Numbered from the stretch's first letter, positions 27,341 to 36,700 are shown. The stretch: DNA of 56,304 bases from an uncultured Crocinitomix sp. (GCA_937136425.1 CAKZON010000060.1:1-56304); one strand, 5' to 3'. Numbers and translations are program-made. The notes: generated by a model from the sequence alone, not told the origin.

Positions 27341-29554
27341 TTAATTATTAAACTTATACTTAATTGAGAAATATGCGTTTATCCCTGGGTTAGGAATACC
27401 TAATGGCTTGATTTGCGATAAATGATCTATAAATTTTGTGTTTAAAATATTTCTAACTCCAACAGATATTAGTAGAGGATTTTCAGAATCATACACCATG
27501 TTAATTCCAAAATTTAACAGATCAAAATCTGCTGTTTCGCTTTCAAAAATCCCTAACCTGTTTTGCTTAAAGAAATATTGATGTTGGAGCACGGCCTCTT
27601 CTATCCTAAACTTTGAGTCCATGTTGAAATTAAAGATGAGTTTAGTACTAAGTCTAGTTTGCGGAATTAATGGTAACGGATTTCTATTTTCATCTTCTGC
27701 AAAGACATTTGACAAAGAACTTTCAATATGGAGCCAATGCGCTCTGTGCGGGTGATAATGCACCCCAAAATCTAATCCATATAACTGAGCAAAATTGGCT
27801 TGTGAGTATTCATAAACCGGATAACCATTTATGATTGTATCTCCTTGTTCAATATAGATATAGTCTTGAATTCTGTTATAAAAAGGATTAATAATTAGTT
27901 CTAAATCATCATAATGAAGTGCATAGCTTGCATCAATTTGCACGGCTTTTTCCGTTTTTAGTCCAGCATTACCTAACTCATAACGAAACGCACCATGATG
28001 CACTCCGTTTGACAATAATTCAGAAGTATTTGGAGCTCTAAATCCACTTGAAACATTAAACCTAAATGTTGAATTTTTTCCTAACCTTGAAAAACCAGCC
28101 GAATAATTAAATCCTTGATAGTTTTCACTTAACAAATCCTCAGTTGTTTCAATTTGCCTGGTATCATAACGCAGACCAACCAATACATTTAATTTTTTAA
28201 ACTTATATTTTGCTAATGCATACAGTCCCAGATCTAAAGTTCTTGCGTTTGGAATTAATGTCTCCACTGCCGCCTCTCCATTTTCATTAATTTGGAACAT
28301 ACCTTGCGAGCCAACAATGGTTTCAAAGTTTTTATTGATTTTAGAGCGCCATTTAAAATTATACAAGCTATTGTTAAGGTTCATTATTATATCTGGAAAG
28401 AAGAATTTTTCCTCATGCTCTTTTAGGTTGTTATTCGTATTACCTAAGGTGAAATACAACTCCTGCTTACCTAGAAAAAATTTATTTTCTAAGGAGAAAA
28501 AGTGATTATTGATTACTTGTGCAGGGACATTTCTACCTCTGTTTTGATTTGACGTTAGAAAGGAAGAAAGGTCGGGAACAGAGTCATGAGTATGCCCTGG
28601 CAAACCAATCCTTCCATGATAAAAATTGTACCTAAAATCTACCACCCATCTTTTTTTGGAATAACCCATTGAGAGTTTTGCAGAGCTTTGATTGAATCGT
28701 GAATTTAAAACTTGCCCTCCTTCAGGAGCAGAATAATCGGCATAATTATCATACCCTCCGTAAAGGTTAAAACGGAAGTTTTCTTTAGCAAACTTTATTC
28801 CTGCCTGATTGGATGTTCCTAAATTATTAGATTCAAATCGGGAAGATACAAATCCAGAAATTTTATTCTTTTCTTCATACGGTTCATCAACAAAATAAAG
28901 AACACCACCCAATGCATCTGCCCCATAAAGTAAAGAGGCTGGTCCTTTTATTACCTCAACACTTCCAATTCCAATAGAAGTTATAGGTAATCCATGATCG
29001 TTTCCCCATTGTTGATTTTGAATTCTTAATCCATTAACATAAGTAATTACGCTACTTCCTGATCGTCCTCTTATAACAGGTTTGCTGATACCAGTTCCTA
29101 TACTTGATTGGTAGACTCCTGGAATTTCAGCAATGCTTTGCCCCAATGTTGTATGCTCAATTTTATTAATATCTGACAAGCGCAGAGATTCAACATTTGT
29201 AATACTCTCGCGGTGTAAATAACCGTTGTTACTTACAATTACTTTATCTAATTCATAATGCAAAGGTTCTAGGACAATTGTCAAAGAAGAATCTGGATGC
29301 AGATATAAATTCTCGTGCACTGTTTTGAAACCTGTAGCTTTTATTATTACATGATTTTCACCAACAGGCAAATTAGAGGCTATCCAATTTCCTATTGAGT
29401 CAGCCAAAATAATTGTGCCATGATCTATAAAATTCAGTTTAGCAAAAGGAATTCCTTGGCTATTTTCGGCACTAATAACTTCCCCCTCTATTTGCTGTGA
29501 ATAGCAAAAAGAGAAATTAAATAATAAGATGACGATTAAAACGCGTTTCAACAT
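27341..29554 (-). CDS. TonB-dependent receptor, probable metal (zinc?) uptake
   Basis: 737 residues: a signal peptide (MLKRVLIVILLFNFSFCYSQ), a CarboxypepD_reg-like domain (EGEVISAENSQGIPFAKL), a plug (IAEIPGVYQSSIGTGISKPVIRG, SSVITYVNGLRIQNQQWG, VEVIKGPASLLYGADALGGVLYFVDE) and a barrel ending GINAYFSIKYKFNN. Segments GLPGHTHDS and NTKFIDHLSQIKPLGIPNPG recall ZnuD-type receptors. It is divergent from a Fur-family regulator, with two shared operators between them. Zinc is the best guess; iron or another metal is not excluded. Confidence 0.88.
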   Translation of the reverse strand: MLKRVLIVILLFNFSFCYSQQIEGEVISAENSQGIPFAKLNFIDHGTIILADSIGNWIASNLPVGENHVIIKATGFKTVHENLYLHPDSSLTIVLEPLHYELDKVIVSNNGYLHRESITNVESLRLSDINKIEHTTLGQSIAEIPGVYQSSIGTGISKPVIRGRSGSSVITYVNGLRIQNQQWGNDHGLPITSIGIGSVEVIKGPASLLYGADALGGVLYFVDEPYEEKNKISGFVSSRFESNNLGTSNQAGIKFAKENFRFNLYGGYDNYADYSAPEGGQVLNSRFNQSSAKLSMGYSKKRWVVDFRYNFYHGRIGLPGHTHDSVPDLSSFLTSNQNRGRNVPAQVINNHFFSLENKFFLGKQELYFTLGNTNNNLKEHEEKFFFPDIIMNLNNSLYNFKWRSKINKNFETIVGSQGMFQINENGEAAVETLIPNARTLDLGLYALAKYKFKKLNVLVGLRYDTRQIETTEDLLSENYQGFNYSAGFSRLGKNSTFRFNVSSGFRAPNTSELLSNGVHHGAFRYELGNAGLKTEKAVQIDASYALHYDDLELIINPFYNRIQDYIYIEQGDTIINGYPVYEYSQANFAQLYGLDFGVHYHPHRAHWLHIESSLSNVFAEDENRNPLPLIPQTRLSTKLIFNFNMDSKFRIEEAVLQHQYFFKQNRLGIFESETADFDLLNFGINMVYDSENPLLISVGVRNILNTKFIDHLSQIKPLGIPNPGINAYFSIKYKFNN

Positions 29555-29560
29555 ATTAAA

Positions 29561-29575
29561 TGCAATAATGTTGCA
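29561..29575. promoter_or_regulatory. Fur/Zur-type operator, copy 1
   Basis: TGCAATAATGTTGCA, an inverted repeat TGCAA/TTGCA with a 5-base centre. It is 7 bases upstream of the TonB receptor start and has a near-identical partner at 29592-29606. TGCAA-type palindromes are the form reported for Zur boxes. Confidence 0.75.
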
Positions 29576-29591
29576 ATACTAAGAATTATTT

Positions 29592-29606
29592 TGCAATAGT
29601 GTTGCA
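29592..29606. promoter_or_regulatory. Fur/Zur-type operator, copy 2
   Basis: TGCAATAGTGTTGCA, differing from copy 1 at one central base and placed 31 bases from it (three helical turns). It is 32 bases upstream of the regulator's start, so the protein could repress both divergent genes. Confidence 0.75.
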
Positions 29607-29637
29607 TTTTCAGCTTTTTTTTGACAACTTTGAATAT

Positions 29638-30042
29638 ATGGAAGCATTATTCAAGGAGAAAAAAGTAAGAGTTACTGCATTTCGAAGAACGGTTTATGAA
29701 ATTTTCGAAAAGTACAAGTCTGCCATAAGCGTGAATTTTATTGAGAGTGAATTGAAAGATTTCGATCGAATTACGTTGTACAGAACCCTAAAAATGTTTA
29801 AAGAAAAGGGGATTATACATGAAATTACTTTTCCTTATAAAGAGAAGAAATTAGCCCTTTGCAAAGAAGATTGTAAGGATAATACTGAAACACACAATCA
29901 CGATCACATTCACTTTCATTGCAACCAATGTAAGGAAGTTTATTGTGTTGACATTCCTAATTTCCCTCACTTAAATTTAACCAATTATCAAGTAGATAAA
30001 ATTGAAATTCAAGCTATGGGAACTTGTGCTAAATGTGCATAA
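29638..30042 (+). CDS. Fur family transcriptional regulator (Zur-like)
   Basis: About 134 residues from ATG 29638 (MEALFKEKKVRVTAFRRTVYEIFEK); the reading frame extends upstream to 29599 but that part overlaps the operator. It has the Fur winged helix (ITLYRTLKMFKEKGIIHEI), the regulatory His cluster HNHDHIHFHC, and the two structural zinc Cys pairs CNQC and CAKC. It senses a divalent metal and represses uptake genes. Its position beside two TGCAA-N5-TTGCA sites and a divergent TonB receptor favours autoregulation and zinc sensing. Confidence 0.88.
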   Translation: MEALFKEKKVRVTAFRRTVYEIFEKYKSAISVNFIESELKDFDRITLYRTLKMFKEKGIIHEITFPYKEKKLALCKEDCKDNTETHNHDHIHFHCNQCKEVYCVDIPNFPHLNLTNYQVDKIEIQAMGTCAKCA

Positions 30043-30072
30043 GCACCCAACCTTCTTTGCTAGCGCATTCTT

Positions 30073-31059
30073 CTAAATTTTAATATTCAATTTTCTAAGT
30101 TCTCCGTCAGGTGTTAAAAAGAAATACTCATTATTAGGTTTTTGAGCCTGTGTTTTAGCCTGCTGTTTCATTCGCTTATACTCATCCCGATTAATTACAA
30201 CTTTAACCTCATACATTACCTGTATAACTGGTTCAAAAATGGTAGGGTTCAAAACAAAATCATAATCCTTCTCTACAATCGGTTGATAATATAGCGTGGT
30301 TGATTTTCCTGCTTTATTCACATTAGCTGATTTTTTAATATTTAATGAAGTACTTGTATATGCCTGGTATGATTTGTACATCTCTACTGGGTAAACAACA
30401 CGGTAATCATCAATTATCGTCTTCTCAATTGAATCAAAATCTACAGATAGGATGTCTTGATAATTCTTTAGTTTCGTTTGCAAGGTTGTTTTGGCTTTAC
30501 TCATTAAATCGCTCTTTACCTGATCCAATTTATTGGAAAAATAATCTACCCGTACCAAGTCATAAATTTCAGTTGAGGCAAGGGCAGCAATTATACTATT
30601 AAGAAGTCCAGGATCGGTATATTTAATGTGGATATTCTTTTTCAGCTCAAAACCAATTGGAATTTCGTTGTATGTTTTTTTGCTGAAGATTTTTCGTTCT
30701 ACGGCATACTCATACATGGGAACAAAAGAAACCATATCAATATACGTTTCTACATCAGATTTTGATTTTATTACCTCCAATGCGGGCTCAATTCTAGCAT
30801 CAATTAGTTGATTAACTTCCTTGGCGGTTTTTCCCATTTGTGTCACATTGAAAATAGCGACGTAAGCATCCGCTTTTACATTTGCAAGGCCTTTAACTGA
30901 GATGTAAATATTTGAACTTGACGGATAATTAATGTTTATATCGTCTACCCTAGCCTGCGCCCCGTTTAGTTGATTAATATAATTGACGTTTCCTGAATGT
31001 TGTGCGAAAATTACATTTGAGAAAATAAAGATGATTAACAGTTTTATTGCATTTTTCAT
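30073..31059 (-). CDS. SIMPL (DUF541) domain secreted protein
   Basis: About 328 residues from ATG 31059 (MKNAIKLLIIFIFSNVIFAQ signal peptide). The SIMPL/DUF541 pattern is visible: ISVKGLANVKADAYVAIFNVTQMGKTAKEVNQLIDARIEP near 70-110, and a long helical stretch SKAKTTLQTKLKNYQDIL. Family members are periplasmic or outer-membrane proteins of uncertain role. The C-terminal third (NEYFFLTPDGELRKLNIKI) is extra. TAGATTTG at 31168-31161 on this strand is a possible -7 box without a well-spaced -33. Confidence 0.78.
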   Translation of the reverse strand: MKNAIKLLIIFIFSNVIFAQHSGNVNYINQLNGAQARVDDININYPSSSNIYISVKGLANVKADAYVAIFNVTQMGKTAKEVNQLIDARIEPALEVIKSKSDVETYIDMVSFVPMYEYAVERKIFSKKTYNEIPIGFELKKNIHIKYTDPGLLNSIIAALASTEIYDLVRVDYFSNKLDQVKSDLMSKAKTTLQTKLKNYQDILSVDFDSIEKTIIDDYRVVYPVEMYKSYQAYTSTSLNIKKSANVNKAGKSTTLYYQPIVEKDYDFVLNPTIFEPVIQVMYEVKVVINRDEYKRMKQQAKTQAQKPNNEYFFLTPDGELRKLNIKI

Positions 31060-31193
31060 AGTACCTATTTTTAAGTTTTGGGCAATACTATGATTATGTT
31101 GCGTTTTGGGCATTGAATAGCCACTGCATTGGCTTTGCAAAACATTTTGCAAATTGCAAACAAATCTAAATCAGGATGTTTAGCAAGTGGTTA

Positions 31194-31691
31194 TTAATTG
31201 ATCTCGATTTCTCCTTTAACAATTTGGACAAAATCTTTAGTTCCTTCATACCCTACAGAACTACCACCTAACGTCATTTTATTAGACCATACTGGATTAA
31301 AATAAAACACACTTAAGGAGCGCCAACAAACACTATCTTTCTTCAAAATCATTAATCGATAGAGCAACTCTTTATTGGAATTAAATTCTGTTTTTGCTAT
31401 TTGCAGCTTAACTGCAACTGAATCCGTTAATTCTAAAACATTGGTCTCGAATTTTATTTTTTTACTAAAATCTAAATTAACATCAAACAATTTTTCGCCT
31501 ATTCGTATTTGATCAATTTTTAAATGAATTTGATATTTTTTCTTGAATTTATTCACATAATACTTCGGCACTGCATAATTCGTTGGAGTTTCTTGCGTTC
31601 CATCTACACAAGGTCCGTTCCATATACCAGATTGCGCATTTGCAATTGAAGAAAAGATGACTAAAGCCATTAAGGTTATTACTATTTTCAT
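31194..31691 (-). CDS. Hypothetical secreted protein
   Basis: 165 residues with a signal peptide (MKIVITLMALVIFSSIANAQ). The mature part begins SGIWNGPCVDGTQETPTNYAVPKYYVNKF and is beta-rich; not recognised. Single gene with 134- and 88-base spacers on its sides. Confidence 0.6.
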   Translation of the reverse strand: MKIVITLMALVIFSSIANAQSGIWNGPCVDGTQETPTNYAVPKYYVNKFKKKYQIHLKIDQIRIGEKLFDVNLDFSKKIKFETNVLELTDSVAVKLQIAKTEFNSNKELLYRLMILKKDSVCWRSLSVFYFNPVWSNKMTLGGSSVGYEGTKDFVQIVKGEIEIN

Positions 31692-31779
31692 ATGCTATTA
31701 TTAGAATTTGGTGAAAATAAATTTCAAAACAATTAGTACTTTCAAACTAAATTATTCAGAATTTTAGTCTTTATCACAA

Positions 31780-32082
31780 TTATATTTTTTCGCCCTTTAT
31801 GAGTAATGTTGATTTAACTGACGCTGTTTTTAAATGAATATAATCTAACCTGCTATCATCTTTCATGAATTCATCAAAATCCTGCTGAGAAGCGAATGAT
31901 ATTATATGAATTTCATAGGGAGTCTCGCCATTAACATCAACAAAACTCTCTTCTGTGGGTCTTACCCTATAAATTATCTTCCCATTATATTTTTCCATTA
32001 ATGGAATTGCAAAGCGCTCAAATTCTAAGAATATATCCTCTTTTCCCTCTTTCACAAAAATCAGCTGAGTTAAGTATATCAT
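31780..32082 (-). CDS. DUF1330-like dimeric alpha/beta-barrel protein
   Basis: 100 residues, small alpha/beta-barrel monomer: MIYLTQLIFVKEGKEDIFLEFE, then LMEKYNGKIIYRVRPTE, EIHIISFASQQDFDEFMKD. This order is that of DUF1330/EthD-like domains, which form dimers and often bind small hydrophobic molecules. Role unknown. Confidence 0.7.
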   Translation of the reverse strand: MIYLTQLIFVKEGKEDIFLEFERFAIPLMEKYNGKIIYRVRPTEESFVDVNGETPYEIHIISFASQQDFDEFMKDDSRLDYIHLKTASVKSTLLIKGEKI

Positions 32083-32142
32083 ATATCTTTAGTTTAATTC
32101 AGAAATCACTGCTAAACAATTACTTGTTTGCCTAAAACTCTT

Positions 32143-32826
32143 TTATCGTTTATCAAATTCGACTTTTGCCTTCTCTCTTACTTGCTCAATAAAATCTGCA
32201 CCATATTCCTTTTCAATTTCAGCAATCATTGCTTCAGCATAGCATTCATCTAACATGGTTGGAACGCAATTCGCCTTCATGCTTATATTATAGTTTTGCT
32301 GCATGTAGTTTGAATAGAACATCTCAAACTCCGTGCTTTCCACCAATCCTAATACGGTATATTCTCTAACTCCATTTTCATAGTCTGTTTTAGCCTTTTC
32401 ACTAATCGAATCACATTCTCCAATAAGATTAATGAGTTCTGGCCTTGGTGGAATAGCTTGTGCATTTTTCCAAAGGTTAGAAAATAGATTTGCATTGGAC
32501 AAAACATAAGTCCAATCACTGTCCTCCTTCATGAAATTTCCTGACGTCCTAAACAGTCGAATTGAATCATTTTTAAGATGGACTCGAACCCAAAATTCAG
32601 GAATCATCTTGTTCATTCCTTCAAGCTCTGCAGCATTCCATTCATCAACTAAAGTCCGAGTTTCATCACCTGTTAAAAAATAGATTGAATCTGTTGCATA
32701 TAATTCTTTTTTGATTGAAACAAATTCAACTGAATCATAGTCGATTATGGACTTATGATCGTTTTCTTGCTTGAACAATGAACATCCAACTAATAATGCA
32801 ATAAATATTAGGTTATAAAATTTCAT
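32143..32826 (-). CDS. Hypothetical lipoprotein
   Basis: 227 residues with a lipoprotein signal (MKFYNLIFIALLVGC, lipid Cys at 15). The mature part has Trp/Tyr-containing segments (FWVRVHLKNDSIRLFRT, WTYVLSNANLFSNLWKN) and a charged helical C-terminus. Not recognised. It begins 23 bases after the HNH gene's stop and may be co-transcribed with it. Confidence 0.6.
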   Translation of the reverse strand: MKFYNLIFIALLVGCSLFKQENDHKSIIDYDSVEFVSIKKELYATDSIYFLTGDETRTLVDEWNAAELEGMNKMIPEFWVRVHLKNDSIRLFRTSGNFMKEDSDWTYVLSNANLFSNLWKNAQAIPPRPELINLIGECDSISEKAKTDYENGVREYTVLGLVESTEFEMFYSNYMQQNYNISMKANCVPTMLDECYAEAMIAEIEKEYGADFIEQVREKAKVEFDKR

Positions 32827-32849
32827 TCAACTCATCAATTGTTTATTCT

Positions 32850-33569
32850 TTATTGTTTAATTATTTCTCTTAATTCTTGAATTGTCAAAACAGGATTTGC
32901 TTTATGCAGCATTGCATGGCAATTTGGACAAACTGGACGTAAATCTTTTATTGGATCAACCTGATACGAATGACCAATTTCAGAAATTGGAACTAAATGA
33001 TGAACGTGAATAAACCCAAGTCCCAGATTTCCATATTTCTTTTCGAAATCAAAATCGCAAACAGCACAAATTGACTTCCAATATTCAACACATTTTGCCC
33101 TTGCTATAGAGTTCCGTTCAAATGAATTAACCAAAATTGATTTTTTCATTCCTTCAGATAAACTCTGTTGTTCATCAATTGGGATTTCTTCAGGATATTG
33201 TAAATCTCCTGTTAATTCAGTTTCGATCAAAGCCTCTTTAAGCTCTTGCCGCAATTGCCATATAAAAAACGGTCCTTCATGCCGACCATTGAAAAACAAA
33301 TCCCAATACTTAAACTTACCAGTTGAAAGCTCATTAAAATTAACCTCATAAACTTTAGCAATTCTTTTTGCATACCTTCCTATTTCTAAATTCAATGGGC
33401 TAGAAGTATTTTTGCCTGTATACCCCAATAAAAGTCCAATTTGACTTGCAGGTGCCTCATGTCTATTAAAAGAAAATAGTCCTTGAAATATTGCAACATC
33501 CAAGTCATTTGTAACATTCTTGTCCAGAAGAATTTCTATCCATTGAGTTCTTGATAATTCAGTCACCAT
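32850..33569 (-). CDS. HNH endonuclease domain protein
   Basis: 239 residues. The C-terminal ~75 residues form an HNH/McrA-like nuclease: CAVCDFDFEKKYG, GFIHVHHLVPISE, DLRPVCPNCHAMLHK, with both zinc Cys pairs and the HxHH core. The N-terminal ~130 residues (FQGLFSFNRHEAPASQIGLLLGYTGKN ...) form a DNA- or modification-reading type domain seen with such nucleases. It is a candidate restriction or genome-maintenance nuclease. It lies 47 bases after the stop of the leucine-rich-repeat gene on the same strand. Confidence 0.82.
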   Translation of the reverse strand: MVTELSRTQWIEILLDKNVTNDLDVAIFQGLFSFNRHEAPASQIGLLLGYTGKNTSSPLNLEIGRYAKRIAKVYEVNFNELSTGKFKYWDLFFNGRHEGPFFIWQLRQELKEALIETELTGDLQYPEEIPIDEQQSLSEGMKKSILVNSFERNSIARAKCVEYWKSICAVCDFDFEKKYGNLGLGFIHVHHLVPISEIGHSYQVDPIKDLRPVCPNCHAMLHKANPVLTIQELREIIKQ

Positions 33570-33616
33570 AGATATTTAGCTAAAAGTTAATTCCATTTAT
33601 CAACATGTATCTATTT

Positions 33617-35557
33617 TCAAACTCCAAACTCATCTTCCCACCAAATACTCAAATAAATTCTTGGCATCCCACAATAAACAGCAAGTTCGGGTTTGTCCAT
33701 TTGTTTTTCAAGTTCTACACTATTGTAAGTTGCCACATTCACTTCTTTTAAACTAGACAAAGTATTTAAAACACGAGCATCTGTAACCGCCGTATAATAC
33801 AAATCAAGCAATTCTAACTTTTTCAGCGGTTCTAAATGTGATATATCACTTATGTCCGTTTCACTAAGTGATAATTCTTTCAAGTTTGGAAACTTATGCA
33901 TCCCCTCTAAACTTAACTCACAGTACATGTGTGATAAGTCTAATTTCTCAAGGTTTGGCAATTCTTCAATTTTCAATAAACTACTGACTTTAGAATTTGT
34001 TAAGTCTAGCACTTTCAATTTTTCATGCCTTTGTATTTTTATTTTCTCCGCTCCTTTTATTCTTAAATACTCGAGATTGGGAAATTGCTGAATACCTTTT
34101 AATTTACATTCATAATTTGTCACGTTTAAGCGCTTCAAATGTTTCATTTCAGGTAAGCTATTGATATCTACATTTGGTGAAGACATATCCTCTCCAATTC
34201 TTAATGACTTAAGTTTTTTAAGATATTCAAAGCCAACAAATTTCATATCTGTATCTAATATCAAATACTCTAAGTTTTTGAGTTTTTCAAGATTTAGTGC
34301 TCCTTTTTTATAATTTGTTGACAAGGATAATCTTTTCAAGTTTTTGAGCGTTAAAATATACTCGGCGGTTTTAACAGGAATTGAATAACCAACTTTTAAA
34401 GATTCTAATGATTTAAAGTCCGCCATCAAATGTCCGTCTTTGATTTTTTCAAAGTCACAAATATCCAAAACCTTCAATTGATTTTTTAACGGATAGATCT
34501 TTTTATAAGATCTTAAATTCCGTCCGTCGTCACCATGATTATTAATTTCTAATTTTCTTAACTTTTTAAAATGTTTAAACGCACTGTATTTCTTGACTTT
34601 TACATTTCTAAATGAAATGGTTTTAATCTGACCTGCAATTGGCAGAAAAGCATCTATATACACATCTGAATCTTCAAAAGAAAGTTGCTTTACTTTTTTA
34701 AACTCTCCAATAAAATCAATTGATTTTCCTTTAAAATTTGTAAATCCCAGATCGTTAATATGATTCTTAAGCGGTACTATCATTTCAAGATTTACCGCTC
34801 GTTTCGCTTGATTGATTTCGCAATATATTTTTTGATTATTCTTATTTTCAAGTACTGTTTTATCCTTAATTCTGGTATCAGAATCAATACTAAAACTTCT
34901 AAGTTTTGGAAGTTCAGCCAAACCATTAAGACTACCTATTTTGCAATTCTCAAATTCAAGATTTCCCAATGATTTTTTAAACGGCAAAAAGGAAAGATCC
35001 TTTAGTTTTGAATTATAAATACTTAAACGCCGCGTTTTCTTTTTACTCGATTTTTTTGGTTTGTAGGTGTACGTTATCCAATCTAAAATTAAAAGCGATA
35101 TGGGCTCAATATCATCAAGGTATTGAATATTGTCAATGTGACAATTTTTAAACTCAACTTGAACAAAACCCAAGATATTTGTTTTTTTGAAACACCTTAA
35201 ACTTGCCGCATCTAATTTCATATTAAAAAACTGAAGGTGCCCCGGAATCTTACCTGTTATATCACAATTATTATTCTTAAAAATGACATTATCTAAATCC
35301 AAATTATAACAACTTAAATTCAGCAATACAGAAAAGTTTGGAATGGTGGAATTTACAAGTTCAAAAGAATGTAAATCACTGAGATATGGCAACAATTTTG
35401 AAAAATCATCTATTACCACATCATCCAAGCGCAAACTTTCAATTTTTTCTTTCCTTATTGAATAGGTGTTTTTTTGATTTCTATCGTAAGAGTCTCCGTA
35501 CAATTTTTTTTCAAGTTTAATTCCTAGTAGTTTTTCTATTTTTTGGAGTGCTTCCAT
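33617..35557 (-). CDS. Leucine-rich repeat protein
   Basis: 646 residues, no signal peptide. From about residue 90 to the end it is a run of LRR units of about 22 residues (LKNLEYLILDTDMKFVG, FPNLEYLRIKGAEKI, LPNLEKLDLSHMY, FPNLKELSLSETDISDISHLEPLKKLELLDLYYTAV). It ends LSIWWEDEFGV. A cytoplasmic protein-protein interaction solenoid is likely. It lies downstream of the GyrB-like gene (66-base gap) and upstream of the HNH gene, so a joint unit is possible. Confidence 0.82.
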   Translation of the reverse strand: MEALQKIEKLLGIKLEKKLYGDSYDRNQKNTYSIRKEKIESLRLDDVVIDDFSKLLPYLSDLHSFELVNSTIPNFSVLLNLSCYNLDLDNVIFKNNNCDITGKIPGHLQFFNMKLDAASLRCFKKTNILGFVQVEFKNCHIDNIQYLDDIEPISLLILDWITYTYKPKKSSKKKTRRLSIYNSKLKDLSFLPFKKSLGNLEFENCKIGSLNGLAELPKLRSFSIDSDTRIKDKTVLENKNNQKIYCEINQAKRAVNLEMIVPLKNHINDLGFTNFKGKSIDFIGEFKKVKQLSFEDSDVYIDAFLPIAGQIKTISFRNVKVKKYSAFKHFKKLRKLEINNHGDDGRNLRSYKKIYPLKNQLKVLDICDFEKIKDGHLMADFKSLESLKVGYSIPVKTAEYILTLKNLKRLSLSTNYKKGALNLEKLKNLEYLILDTDMKFVGFEYLKKLKSLRIGEDMSSPNVDINSLPEMKHLKRLNVTNYECKLKGIQQFPNLEYLRIKGAEKIKIQRHEKLKVLDLTNSKVSSLLKIEELPNLEKLDLSHMYCELSLEGMHKFPNLKELSLSETDISDISHLEPLKKLELLDLYYTAVTDARVLNTLSSLKEVNVATYNSVELEKQMDKPELAVYCGMPRIYLSIWWEDEFGV

Positions 35558-35623
35558 GTTTTAGGTAAGTGTTGTTTGTAGTTGAGTAAATGTAGTTTGT
35601 GTGAAGTTATAATAATTTCATTT

Positions 35624-36682
35624 TCAATTAGACAAACTTGAATTTTGATCAGAGAAATATGCAATGATTTCGGGCTCTAATTTATCCATTGCCCTTTTCA
35701 TGATTTGCACTAAAGAAGGATCTTCAATCCTCGTTTTAGTTGGCCCTACAAAACAAAAATCTTCTTTAGCTTTAATATTTGTCATTAAATGATAATACTT
35801 TAAATCATTATTGTAAGAATCATAATCTGCATTTAGTTTTTTATTCAATTTTTTTAATCGCATTTTAAAATACGAAACATGAGATCCGCCTTCGGTAAGG
35901 TTTAAAAAACTATAATAGGTTTTTTCAATAGTGCCTTCATACAATGAAGGAACAAAAACTAATTCTAATGATAACTCTGGTTCATTAATCTTCACATGGA
36001 AATTAGGAGCGTTTGGATACACTCTATAAGCATCAGGGTAGATAGCATCATGCTGCTCTATCTTATTATTAAAAAGCTGAACAAGCTCTCCCTCCATTGT
36101 AAACCTTTCCTGATAATTACATCCATCTCTACTGTCCAACAATTCTAATTGCACATTACTACATAATGCAGCAAGCTTTTCGCATTCTGTCCTAAGGATT
36201 GCTTTACTAAAACTTGTAGTCTCTAAAATTTCATCATCCAATTTAAAATCAATATTAAACCAACTTCCTTGTTCAACATTAGTAGCGGTAAAATCGAATT
36301 CACCATCATTTAGCACAGCAATATCTCCATTGCTAGCTCCTACCTTCAAATATGATGACAAATGAAATAAAGTCACAACCCAGAAAGAATCGTTCGTCCC
36401 ATTAATTTTGGTTCCAAAACCTGTCAATCCATTTAGTGTCTTTACCGTATCTGACTCAAGTAATTGATTTAACGCGGTTCCTTTAAATTTGAGTGTTGTG
36501 ATTTCATTTGAAAGGTTAATTACTATTTCAGAGTTAGGTCTATTTTCTTCGCAAAGAAACCTCATAACACCAATTAACAAATTGTGCATCCCATCTTTCC
36601 CCGTCGACCCAATATACATGCCAGGTCTTAACCTTACATGATCTCGAGCATTTATAGATTTAACTTGTCCTTCTTTCATCAT
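35624..36682 (-). CDS. Stand-alone degenerate GyrB/ParE-like protein (pseudo-ATPase)
   Basis: 352 residues aligning with the N-terminal ATPase plus transducer part of GyrB/ParE. Kept: HVRLRPGMYIGSTG (15-28), NLTEGGSHVSYFKMRL (261-276, the GyrB EGGTH region) and FVGPTKTRI (311-319, the QTK loop with its Lys). Lost: the Bergerat-fold motifs between them; there is no E-x-x-x-NAxDE, no DDGRGIP and no GxHGVG glycine loop. The protein should therefore not hydrolyse ATP in the normal way. No TOPRIM domain follows and the frame ends cleanly, so it is a self-standing gene rather than a fragment. Possible role: GyrB partner, decoy or inhibitor (inference). Confidence 0.75.
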   Translation of the reverse strand: MMKEGQVKSINARDHVRLRPGMYIGSTGKDGMHNLLIGVMRFLCEENRPNSEIVINLSNEITTLKFKGTALNQLLESDTVKTLNGLTGFGTKINGTNDSFWVVTLFHLSSYLKVGASNGDIAVLNDGEFDFTATNVEQGSWFNIDFKLDDEILETTSFSKAILRTECEKLAALCSNVQLELLDSRDGCNYQERFTMEGELVQLFNNKIEQHDAIYPDAYRVYPNAPNFHVKINEPELSLELVFVPSLYEGTIEKTYYSFLNLTEGGSHVSYFKMRLKKLNKKLNADYDSYNNDLKYYHLMTNIKAKEDFCFVGPTKTRIEDPSLVQIMKRAMDKLEPEIIAYFSDQNSSLSN

Positions 36683-36700
36683 TTACGTACCTTTATAACT

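Noticed and set aside
35624..36682. Functional gyrB or parE gene
   Set aside because: The ATP-binding motifs and TOPRIM domain are absent, and the length is half of GyrB.
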